Source: Bacillota bacterium (GTDB lineage: Bacteria > Bacillota > Clostridia > Clostridiales > Clostridiaceae). From it: a stretch of 8,282 bases of DNA. Below the pieces are notes generated by a model. That model made no database searches and was not told the DNA's origin. It saw only the letters and a program-made list of their open reading frames with translations. The stretch covers positions 1 to 8,282 of the forward strand of contig JAJYBA010000062.1 in assembly GCA_021779235.1 (NCBI GenBank), given 5' to 3'. Made by a program: the position numbers and the translations under genes. Shown one piece after another: positions 1-4,836 of the stretch. How positions within the stretch are numbered: the stretch's first letter is position 1; each line of letters opens with the position of its first letter.

Positions 1-99
1 GGCCTTGTGATGATGGGTCCAGAACCAGTTCTTAATTTGAGAAAGGTGGCTTGGGTCACAGATAAATTTGGTGTCACATGGCAATTAGTGTGGGAGTAA
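1..99 (+). CDS. VOC/PhnB-like protein, C-terminal fragment
   Basis: This is the 3' end of a gene entering from the left edge. An open frame runs from base 1 to the TAA at 97-99 and gives 32 residues. The tail has the pattern W-V-T-D-K-F-G-V-T-W-Q-L-V. That resembles the C-terminal strand of PhnB/3-demethylubiquinone-methyltransferase-like members of the vicinal oxygen chelate (glyoxalase/bleomycin resistance) superfamily, where a D-K-F-G-x-x-W-Q signature is common. The rest of the protein lies outside the window, so substrate and metal ligands cannot be judged. A clear intrinsic terminator follows 32 bases after the stop, so this is the last gene of its transcript. The family call rests on the short tail alone. 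Confidence 0.72.
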   Translation, partial: GLVMMGPEPVLNLRKVAWVTDKFGVTWQLVWE

Positions 100-131
100 A
101 TGACTCCATAATTATTTTACACTAGCAAAAG

Positions 132-164
132 GCCGAGGCTAATAGTCCTCGGCTTTATTTTTTT
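132..164 (+). terminator. Intrinsic terminator of the VOC gene
   Basis: A perfect 7-bp GC-rich stem (GCCGAGG at 132-138 with CCTCGGC at 147-153) with an 8-base loop is followed by a T-rich run at 154-164. This is a textbook rho-independent terminator for the gene ending at base 99. Confidence 0.93.
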
Positions 165-404
165 ACAAAATAGGAATACTACAATATAGCTTATAAATTT
201 TTGTAAGTACTTTTTAATAATAATGCATCCTTCTCTACGTTCTTCTAAAATTACACAACCTTTGAATCTTTTAAACTTATACAAGTTCTTCATCAATAAG
301 TTTTTTCTTCACTTTATCCCCCTACACTTATGTGCTATTATTTATTATGTAAGCTGATATAACCTGTTCGTAAAAACTGATAATTTTAATATATTAAATA
401 TATA
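165..404. other. AT-rich intergenic stretch, possible gene remnant
   Basis: No convincing intact gene is visible here. On the minus strand a GTG at 312-310 is preceded by a G-rich Shine-Dalgarno-like run (GGGGG, bases 322-318) and opens M-K-K-K-L-I-D-E-E-L-V before a TAA at 279-277. A second minus-strand frame continues from about 284 with a basic, then hydrophobic translation. It only ends at 117, beyond the VOC terminator. This could be a small frameshifted gene or chance reading frames. No -35/-10 pair of good quality was found for the yciI-like gene downstream. Confidence 0.3.
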
Positions 405-415
405 AAAGGATGTGA
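405..415 (+). promoter_or_regulatory. Ribosome binding site that sets the YciI start
   Basis: AAAGGATGTGA differs by one base from the ideal AAAGGAGGTGA and ends 5 bases before the ATG at 421. The in-frame GTG at 412 lies inside this site, so it is unlikely to be the start. Confidence 0.8.
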
Positions 416-420
416 CTTCT

Positions 421-726
421 ATGCAATTTTTAGTTACTGCTTATGATGGAATTGATGAAGGATGTATTGAAAGAAGACTTGCAGCTAGAGAGCAGCACAT
501 GGCTCTTGTGGAATCTATGTTTAAACAAGGCAGACATTTGTATGCTGCTGCTATAACGGATGATAATGATAAGATGATAGGTTCAGTTCTTATTGTCGAC
601 TTTCCTTCTAGAAAAGAGCTTGATGAATGGCTTCAAGTGGAGCCCTATGTACTCGGAAAGGTTTGGGATAAAATTGAAGTTAAACCTTGCAAGGTAGGAC
701 CTATGTTTTTAGAATTACATAAGTAG
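421..726 (+). CDS. YciI family protein
   Basis: This 101-residue protein has the size and layout of the YciI/YCII family, small dimeric alpha-beta ferredoxin-like cytoplasmic proteins. Their biochemical role is mostly undefined; some relatives are fused to or stand beside other enzymes. Visible family features are an early beta strand (QFLVTAYDG), the R-x-x-H helix with H26, and a central strand G-S-V-L-I-V-D-F-P (54-62). Next come an S-x-x-E-x-x-x-W helix and E-P-Y at 74-76, where many members have D-P-Y, then a closing strand. The start at 421 was chosen because the longer GTG start at 412 overlaps the ribosome binding site. The gene appears monocistronic, with terminators on both sides. 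The family assignment is fairly secure; the molecular function is unknown. Confidence 0.85.
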   Translation: MQFLVTAYDGIDEGCIERRLAAREQHMALVESMFKQGRHLYAAAITDDNDKMIGSVLIVDFPSRKELDEWLQVEPYVLGKVWDKIEVKPCKVGPMFLELHK

Positions 727-750
727 AAATTTCACTTTAATCCTTACTTA

Positions 751-785
751 AAACTGGAGGTATAATTACTTCCAGTTTTTTTGTT
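751..785 (+). terminator. Intrinsic terminator of the YciI gene
   Basis: AAACTGGA (751-758) pairs with TCCAGTTT (771-778). The stem extends inward through a G-T pair and three more pairs to a 4-base loop, and a T-rich tract follows from 776. It begins 25 bases after the yciI-like stop. Confidence 0.9.
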
Positions 786-868
786 GTTTTTTAGCATCCT
801 AATTTCTTAATAGTTCAATGATTTTTATATTGGTTTTGTTTAAGAATAGTCTTGATTTATAACATAAC

Positions 869-894
869 AAAAGACTGCAGTATAAAGTACAGCC
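869..894 (-). terminator. Weak terminator for the minus-strand membrane protein
   Basis: Read on the minus strand, GGCTGTA (894-888) can pair with TGCAGTC (879-873), with two G-T wobbles, and is followed by TTTT (872-869). It lies about 24 bases after the stop of the gene ending at 918. The stem is imperfect, so the call is moderate. Confidence 0.5.
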
Positions 895-917
895 TTAATT
901 GCAGAATATTAGAATAT

Positions 918-1196
918 TTAGAACCAAGTCATTTTATAAGATAAACTAAATTCCACCATAGACTTCACTGACTGACCATCTCTTTCTATATATACAACAT
1001 ATATATCTTTATTAAAGTTCATTCTAATAAATTCTGTTAAATTCCAATTCTGAACCTTCGCATATTCTCTTAATTTCTTCTCGCATACACTAGGTCTTAT
1101 TATCAGTCCATATACATTTGCTATCATAGCTAAAACTAAGCCTATAAAAAATATTATAGCTGTAGTTCTATTTTGCATCATCGTGTTTATATTCAT
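918..1196 (-). CDS. Small single-pass membrane protein, unknown function
   Basis: I do not recognise this 92-residue protein. It has a short polar N-terminus, one strongly hydrophobic segment at about residues 12-33 (TTAIIFFIGLVLAMIANVYG), and a soluble tail of about 58 residues. The tail has a basic/acidic helix (K-K-L-R-E-Y-A-K) and beta-prone stretches (DIYVVYIERDG, MVEFSLSYKMTWF). The hydrophobic segment could be a signal-anchor, with the tail probably outside the cell. It contains one cysteine (C38) but no lipobox, which argues against a lipoprotein. Support for a real gene comes from a GGGGG Shine-Dalgarno-like run 6 bases before the ATG, an extended -10 promoter at 1256-1248, and a hairpin after the stop. 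It stands divergent to the MerR operon. Methionines at residues 6 and 7 are possible alternative starts without better ribosome sites. Confidence 0.65.
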   Translation of the reverse strand: MNINTMMQNRTTAIIFFIGLVLAMIANVYGLIIRPSVCEKKLREYAKVQNWNLTEFIRMNFNKDIYVVYIERDGQSVKSMVEFSLSYKMTWF

Positions 1197-1247
1197 TTTA
1201 AGCCCCCACTGTGTTTATTATTACGTATTAAATTGCGTGTTTTACAT

Positions 1248-1256
1248 ATTATAGCA
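1248..1256 (-). promoter_or_regulatory. Extended -10 promoter for the minus-strand membrane protein
   Basis: The minus strand reads TGCTATAAT, a perfect extended -10 (TGnTATAAT). There is no good -35 at 17 bases; extended -10 promoters often tolerate this. Transcription would start near 1241, giving a leader of about 45 bases to the ATG at 1196. Confidence 0.65.
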
Positions 1257-1293
1257 TAAAATTTCAACAACAATATTAAGAAAATATTTCATA

Positions 1294-1325
1294 CCACTAT
1301 AACCTTGACGTAAAGGTTATAGTGG
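1294..1325 (+). promoter_or_regulatory. 32-bp palindromic operator of the MerR-exporter operon
   Basis: The left arm CCACTATAACCTT and right arm AAGGTTATAGTGG are perfect reverse complements (13 bp each). They surround a centre that is palindromic except for one mismatched pair, so 30 of 32 positions are symmetric around ACGT. It lies 28 bases before the MerR start and covers the -35 box. MerR-family dimers bind dyads at their promoters, so autoregulation by the adjacent regulator is the natural inference. Confidence 0.85.
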
Positions 1326-1333
1326 AGTAAAAT
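1305..1333 (+). promoter_or_regulatory. Promoter of the MerR-exporter operon
   Basis: TTGACG (1305-1310), a 17-base spacer and TAAAAT (1328-1333) form a strong vegetative-type promoter, each box one base off consensus. The -35 box sits at the centre of the operator dyad. Transcription would start near 1340, only about 13 bases before the ATG. The leader is therefore little more than the GGAGGTGA ribosome site at 1342-1349. Confidence 0.75.
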
Positions 1334-1352
1334 ACTTCCTTGGAGGTGAATT

Positions 1353-1766
1353 ATGAATACTACATATTATAAAATTGAAGAAGTTGCTGTTAAAACCGGC
1401 CTTACAAAAAGGACGTTAAGATATTATGAGGACTTAGAACTTATAACACCTAAAAGAACTGATGCTTCATATAGATTGTATTCTGAGGAAGATATTGAAA
1501 ATATCAATAGAATAAAGGATTTAAGGGAAAGCCTAGGTTTCTGCTTAAATGATATTAAAGTAATTGTAGACTTAGAAAAAGACTTTAAACGAATTTTTAA
1601 AGAAAACTTAAAGGATGATCTTATGATAGAAAACTCTATGAACCTAATAAAAGAGCAGATAACTTTAATCGAAGAAAAAGAGCTTTCTTTAGGGAGATCT
1701 AAAGAAAAATTTAAAAGAGCTTTAAGAAAGCTTGAAGATTTTCGTGCATCAAATGAGGAGGCATAA
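1353..1766 (+). CDS. MerR family transcriptional regulator
   Basis: This 137-residue protein opens with a MerR winged helix-turn-helix. Y-K-I-E-E-V-A-V-K-T-G-L-T-K-R-T-L-R-Y-Y-E is at about residues 6-26, the L-I-T-P-K-R wing follows, and Y-R-L-Y-S-E-E-D-I and the I-K-D-L-R-E-S-L-G-F helix complete the DNA-binding domain by about residue 72. Residues about 75-130 are charged and helical, the expected dimerising coiled coil. There is no effector domain of the BmrR type. Only one cysteine (in G-F-C-L-N-D) is present, so the metal-binding pattern of MerR/CueR is absent. The ribosome site GGAGGTGA lies just before the ATG. The exporter gene begins 5 bases after the stop, with its ribosome site inside the last codons of this gene. 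It probably controls its own operon through the upstream palindrome; the effector is unknown. Confidence 0.93.
   Translation: MNTTYYKIEEVAVKTGLTKRTLRYYEDLELITPKRTDASYRLYSEEDIENINRIKDLRESLGFCLNDIKVIVDLEKDFKRIFKENLKDDLMIENSMNLIKEQITLIEEKELSLGRSKEKFKRALRKLEDFRASNEEA
1755..1761 (+). promoter_or_regulatory. Ribosome binding site that sets the exporter start
   Basis: GAGGAGG lies inside the 3' end of the MerR gene, 9 bases before the ATG at 1771. An upstream in-frame ATG at 1732 lacks such a site and would add 13 residues of unlikely, polar sequence. Confidence 0.85.
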
Positions 1767-1770
1767 TTTT

Positions 1771-3228
1771 ATGAAAAAAATTGATTACAAATGGACAGCG
1801 CTTTCATGCACTACACTAGGAGCTCTCTTTTCAGTTCTTAGTGGAAGTACCTTATTGATTGCTCTACCTGTTATTATGAAAGATTTAAATGCAAGTATGA
1901 GTGTAGTTACTTGGACTATCATGGGCTACATGCTTATAATGACGATCTTAGTTCCATCCATAGGAAGAATGGCAGATATGGTTGGCAGAAAAAAACTTTA
2001 TGTCAGTGGTTTTGCAGTTTTCACCCTTACATCACTTTTATGTGCATTTTCACAGTCTGGAGTTCAGCTTCTAATATTTAGAATGTTACAGGCAATTGGA
2101 GGAGCTTTGATGGTGGCAAATAGTACTGCTATCGTGGCAGATGCTTTTCCAAAAAAAGAGCTTGGAAAAGCCCTAGGAATAAACAGCATGGTAATAAGTA
2201 TTGCTTCAGTTGCTGGACCTATCCTTGGAGGTTTTCTTATAAATATTGGTTGGAGAAGTATCTTCTACATTAATATTCCAATAGGTATTATCGGAACACT
2301 TTGGGCATTTTATCAGCTTAAAGAAACAAATACAACCTCTGAAAAACAGAAATTTGATTTAACTGGTACCCTTACCTTTTCAGCAGGAACACTTACTTTG
2401 CTAACAGCCTTAACTCTAGGTGGCTTTAGTGGTTGGACAAATATCTATGTAGTAATGCTATTTATAGCTTCTATTATCCTTTTAGGATTATTTGTTCATA
2501 TAGAAAATAAGGTTGAATATCCTATGCTAGATTTAAGATTATTAAAAACTAAAATGCTTGCCTTTGCTTTTGCAAGTAATTTTCTAAATGGCGTGGCAAG
2601 AGGAGCCGTAACCTTTTTACTAATATTCTACTTCCAGGGCATAAAAGGGATTGACCCTATGGTTGCTGGGATACTTTTATCCCCTTTTGCTATAGCTATG
2701 ATGATTGTGTCACCTATTAGTGGCTACCTTTCAGATAAATATGGTTCAAGAATTCTAAGCTCAATTGGATTAATTATTTCGGCAGTAGGCCTTGCAGGAC
2801 TTATGATGATAAAGGTTAATACTTCTACAATGGAACTTGTTATATGGATGTCCATTATGGGACTAGGCTCAGGAATGTTTTTCTCTCCTAACACTAGTGC
2901 AATAATGGGTACAGTACCTGCCAGTAAAAGAGGTATCGCTGCTGGAGTAAGAACAATGATGACCAATGCAGGTAGCGTTTTAAGTATTGCTATTTGTATG
3001 GCAATTATTTCATCTAGTATCTCTCCTGAAGCTATGCAAGCTCTATTTATTGGAACTCAAGTAGGTTCTAAAGGAATTGCTACTGCAGAATTTATTTCTG
3101 GCTTAAGAACGGCATTTACAATCTGCTTTAGCTTTAGTCTCTTAGCAGCCCTTATGGCTTACGTAAAATGTCCTGATCCAGTATGGGAAGAAGACGTTAA
3201 TTTAGAACTTAATAAAGAAGTGGCATAA
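1771..3228 (+). CDS. MFS efflux transporter, DHA2 (EmrB/QacA-like) family
   Basis: This 485-residue, very hydrophobic protein has the length and predicted 14 membrane segments of the DHA2 drug:H+ antiporters. Signatures visible are motif A, G-R-M-A-D-M-V-G-R-K-K (65-75), in the loop between helices 2 and 3; motif B with R104 (R-M-L-Q-A-I-G-G); and motif C, G-P-I-L-G-G (149-154), followed by W-R-S-I-F-Y-I-N-I-P-I-G (161-172). The N-terminal D1 motif, usually L-D-x-T-x-V-N-V-A-L-P, here reads L-S-G-S-T-L-L-I-A-L-P. The usual membrane aspartate is therefore a serine (S24). It is translationally near-coupled to the MerR gene, so export of a toxic compound sensed by that regulator is likely. The substrate cannot be inferred. 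The chosen start follows the GAGGAGG site. Confidence 0.93.
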   Translation: MKKIDYKWTALSCTTLGALFSVLSGSTLLIALPVIMKDLNASMSVVTWTIMGYMLIMTILVPSIGRMADMVGRKKLYVSGFAVFTLTSLLCAFSQSGVQLLIFRMLQAIGGALMVANSTAIVADAFPKKELGKALGINSMVISIASVAGPILGGFLINIGWRSIFYINIPIGIIGTLWAFYQLKETNTTSEKQKFDLTGTLTFSAGTLTLLTALTLGGFSGWTNIYVVMLFIASIILLGLFVHIENKVEYPMLDLRLLKTKMLAFAFASNFLNGVARGAVTFLLIFYFQGIKGIDPMVAGILLSPFAIAMMIVSPISGYLSDKYGSRILSSIGLIISAVGLAGLMMIKVNTSTMELVIWMSIMGLGSGMFFSPNTSAIMGTVPASKRGIAAGVRTMMTNAGSVLSIAICMAIISSSISPEAMQALFIGTQVGSKGIATAEFISGLRTAFTICFSFSLLAALMAYVKCPDPVWEEDVNLELNKEVA

Positions 3229-3274
3229 TATAGAGGCGACTCCCCGTTAATTTAGGGAGCCGCCTTTATATTAT
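3225..3274. terminator. Hairpin between convergent exporter and DUF1287 genes
   Basis: ATAATATA (3225-3232) pairs with TATATTAT (3267-3274), enclosing AGGCG/CGCCT and CTCCC/GGGAG with one A-C mismatch and a 10-base loop. This gives about 19 paired bases. The exporter TAA (3226-3228) is part of the lower stem. There is no long T run on either strand, but position and symmetry suit a bidirectional terminator between two convergent genes. Confidence 0.7.
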
Positions 3275-3318
3275 GTTGAAAACTTTATTGATTTTATTCA
3301 AAAATATATTTCTTAGTG

Positions 3319-4005
3319 TTACTCAAATTTCCATCTATAATGACCATGTATAGGTGCAGTAAACCAAGAAAGTTTCATTGTAGAAGCATGAGGCTTTGTA
3401 TTATGAATAACGTAGGGAATACCATTTTTATCTCTCTTGTCTGAAATAATGCCAACATGTTCATATCCTTTTACAAAGACTACAATATCACCAGGTTGCC
3501 ATTGCTTTAAGTTTTCTTCATCTCTAGCTTTAACTTCAGTAGTTAAACTTACACAATATCTACTAAAAAACACATCTTGATTAGGTACTCGCCTGAAATC
3601 AATATTAGGATCAGCTTTTCCCTCAACTCTAGGATAAAGTTCAGTATTATTTTTTATATCCTCATCAATAAGGTCTTTCAAATTAATATCAGTTGCTTTA
3701 AAAGCTCTCCAAATTACATCAGTACATACGCCTTCAGTATCTGGAGGATATCCGCCATTGTAATAGTTACTTATGTACTTTATTTTATTAAGAACTTCTT
3801 TATTTGCACCATTAACTATGTCTAAAGCATCTGCTACTCCATTTTTGTTCTTATCTACTTTTGAAAAATTTTCAGCTACTTGAAATTTTGGTTTAAAAAC
3901 GTTAAAAATATATTCATTAATAATGGCCTTAAAAGGTATAAAAATGTAGCCACAAGTTAATATGAAAAATATCGTTATTAAAATCAAAATATGTTTTCTC
4001 TTCAC
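3319..4005 (-). CDS. DUF1287 domain protein, membrane-anchored, NlpC/P60-like
   Basis: From the GTG start this is a 228-residue protein. Residues about 6-25 form a signal-anchor helix after a basic M-K-R-K start. Residues 51-62 (DKNKNGVADALD) match an EF-hand/dockerin-type calcium loop with acidic or Asn residues at positions 1, 3, 5, 9 and 12. The DUF1287 domain follows: G-G-Y-P-P-D-T-E-G-V-C-T-D-V (C94), Y-P-R-V, D-P-N-I-D-F-R-R-V, W-Q-P-G-D-I-V-V-F, E-H-V-G-I-I-S-D (H183), V-I-H-N (H201, N202) and G-H-Y-R. The Cys/His arrangement resembles papain-like NlpC/P60 hydrolases. A cell-envelope substrate such as peptidoglycan is inferred, not shown. The longer ATG at 4023 lacks a ribosome site and lies at the predicted transcript start. 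The gene appears monocistronic and converges on the exporter. Confidence 0.88.
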   Translation of the reverse strand: MKRKHILILITIFFILTCGYIFIPFKAIINEYIFNVFKPKFQVAENFSKVDKNKNGVADALDIVNGANKEVLNKIKYISNYYNGGYPPDTEGVCTDVIWRAFKATDINLKDLIDEDIKNNTELYPRVEGKADPNIDFRRVPNQDVFFSRYCVSLTTEVKARDEENLKQWQPGDIVVFVKGYEHVGIISDKRDKNGIPYVIHNTKPHASTMKLSWFTAPIHGHYRWKFE

Positions 4006-4009
4006 TTTA

Positions 4010-4018
4010 TCACCTTCC
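4010..4018 (-). promoter_or_regulatory. Ribosome binding site that sets the DUF1287 start
   Basis: The minus strand reads GGAAGGTGA, then TAAA, then the GTG at 4005-4003. It lies inside the extra reading frame that would start at the ATG 4023-4021, so the GTG is the better start. Confidence 0.78.
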
Positions 4019-4030
4019 CACATATTTACA

Positions 4031-4039
4031 ATTATATCA
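4031..4039 (-). promoter_or_regulatory. Extended -10 promoter of the DUF1287 gene
   Basis: The minus strand reads TGATATAAT, a perfect extended -10 element, with only a weak -35. Transcription would begin near 4024, giving a leader of about 20 bases to the GTG start. Confidence 0.65.
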
Positions 4040-4194
4040 TTAGCATATAAAAAATAATATAGACTTAGCTCTTATTGTTGACTTTCCTTGAACTTGCTTA
4101 TTTTACAATTAAGTTTTCAAGTTATTAACATACATAAAACTGAATATTTTTAGTGAATAAAATTAACTCTATAGAATATACAATAAATTTGTGA

Positions 4195-4199
4195 GGAGG
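4195..4199 (+). promoter_or_regulatory. Ribosome binding site that sets the 4207 start
   Basis: GGAGG is only 1 base before the ATG at 4201 but 7 bases before the in-frame ATG at 4207. Normal spacing favours the second ATG. Confidence 0.8.
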
Positions 4200-4206
4200 C
4201 ATGTCC

Positions 4207-4524
4207 ATGATAACAAAAACTGATCCACTCTGCTTAACCTGGCATGAAGTTTTAGTAAAAAAAGGAATCAATCCAGAAATGTCAAAATCATTAATTGGAT
4301 TTACATCATGGAACCAAAACGAAATTCCTGATAAACTAGGAAAACATATTACAGATATTTTACAAAAATATAGCGGGAAAGTAATTGCAAAAGATGTTGT
4401 TGGCACTAGATATAATGATATAGGATTATTATTTCTAAATAATGATATTCCAGAAGATGTAGCCACTGAGGTTTTTGATACAATTATGAACTATGAACAA
4501 GAAGAAGTTTATGATACTTTATAA
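4207..4524 (+). CDS. Conserved-looking small protein of unknown function
   Basis: I do not recognise the family of this 105-residue protein. It is soluble, with no signal peptide or membrane segment, and it is acidic toward the C-terminus (NYEQEEVYDTL). Predicted helices cover much of it, for example CLTWHEVLVKKG, IPDKLGKHITDILQKYSG and DVATEVFDTIMNYEQEE. Hydrophobic strands with VIAKDVVG and DIGLLFLN lie between them. C11 and the pair W13-H14 are notable. Evidence for a real gene is a strong GGAGG site at proper spacing, a long unbroken frame with balanced amino acid use, and a near-perfect intrinsic terminator 29 bases after the stop. It stands alone between a divergent DUF1287 gene and the 4580-4731 element. 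No function is proposed. Confidence 0.82.
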   Translation: MITKTDPLCLTWHEVLVKKGINPEMSKSLIGFTSWNQNEIPDKLGKHITDILQKYSGKVIAKDVVGTRYNDIGLLFLNNDIPEDVATEVFDTIMNYEQEEVYDTL

Positions 4525-4552
4525 ATTAATTATAATTTTTTTACAAACATTG

Positions 4553-4581
4553 AAAGGGTAGCAATTGTTACCCTTTTTTTT
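4553..4581 (+). terminator. Intrinsic terminator of the 4207 gene
   Basis: AAAGGGTA (4553-4560) pairs with TACCCTTT (4569-4576). Inner G-T, C-G and A-T pairs close a tight loop, and T residues run from 4574 to 4581. The T tract overlaps the first bases of the inverted-repeat element that follows. Confidence 0.93.
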
Positions 4582-4731
4582 AACAACATTTTGGAAGCTT
4601 CAAGTCTGCCATCTTCTATGAGTGGCAGTTGCTCAGTCTAGGGAGTTTGCTTTGGTGGCAGGATAACAATTGATAATTGTTATCTACTCCAGAGGCCTAC
4701 AAAGTGGTAAATCTGCTTCCAAAGTTGTTAA
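4580..4731. repeat. Element with 17-bp imperfect terminal inverted repeats
   Basis: The left end TTAACAAC (4580-4587), bulge AT, TTTGGAAGC (4590-4598) is the reverse complement of the right end GCTTCCAAA (4715-4723) plus GTTGTTAA (4724-4731). The whole 152-bp unit can therefore close on itself. Inside are a hairpin CTGCCA (4606-4611)/TGGCAG (4623-4628) and a perfect 10-bp palindrome with 3-base loop at 4662-4684. A further GGAGT (4642-4646)/ACTCC (4686-4690) pairing is also possible. Counted by hand, 57 of the 130 bases at 4591-4720 are G or C (44%), against about 20% in the flanks. No open frame of note is present. It could be a non-autonomous transposable element (MITE-like) or a structured RNA ahead of the EamA gene. 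TTAA stands at both ends, compatible with a target duplication. Confidence 0.65.
4662..4684. repeat. Perfect 10-bp inverted repeat with GAT loop
   Basis: GATAACAATT (4662-4671) and AATTGTTATC (4675-4684) are exact reverse complements separated by GAT. It is the apical hairpin of the 4580-4731 element, or a binding site. It lacks a following T tract, so it is not a terminator. Confidence 0.75.
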
Positions 4732-4760
4732 TATTGCAGCATCGCAGATGATGATTTAAT

Positions 4761-4798
4761 TTGATATTATTGTAATGGTGAATTAATATGATTATACT
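4761..4798 (+). promoter_or_regulatory. Likely promoter(s) of the EamA transporter gene
   Basis: Two overlapping candidates have 17-base spacers: TTGATA (4761-4766) with TAATAT (4784-4789), and TTGTAA (4770-4775) with TATACT (4793-4798). Transcription would start at about 4796-4806. That lies outside the 4580-4731 element, so the element would not be in the leader of transcripts from here. Confidence 0.6.
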
Positions 4799-4836
4799 AA
4801 AGAAGTGGAATAAAAAAAGAAAGGTAATTAACTATT

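Noticed and set aside
311..345. C-rich motif (CCCCC then CACTTATG) similar to 7875-7885 and 1203-1210
   Set aside because: The similarity is short and gapped, and two of the sites can be explained by G-rich ribosome-type sites on the minus strand. It is not enough to call a repeat family.
2724..2966. Long minus-strand open frame inside the exporter gene
   Set aside because: It is antisense to conserved membrane segments of the exporter, has no ribosome site, and its translation is the low-complexity hydrophobic type produced by such overlaps.
3577..3825. Plus-strand open frame opposite the DUF1287 gene
   Set aside because: It is a complementary-strand shadow of the conserved DUF1287 domain with no ribosome site.
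4125..4466. Minus-strand open frame opposite the 105-residue gene
   Set aside because: The plus-strand gene has the ribosome site and terminator; this one has neither.
4662..4684. lac-type operator
   Set aside because: The resemblance to the E. coli lac operator covers only one arm, and no LacI-family gene or sugar genes are in the window.
4580..4731. T-box leader or other known riboswitch
   Set aside because: No T-box consensus (GGTGG followed by ACC), no AGTA loop and no terminator/antiterminator pair were found. The interior did not match the riboswitch cores I know, and the likely EamA promoters lie downstream of it.
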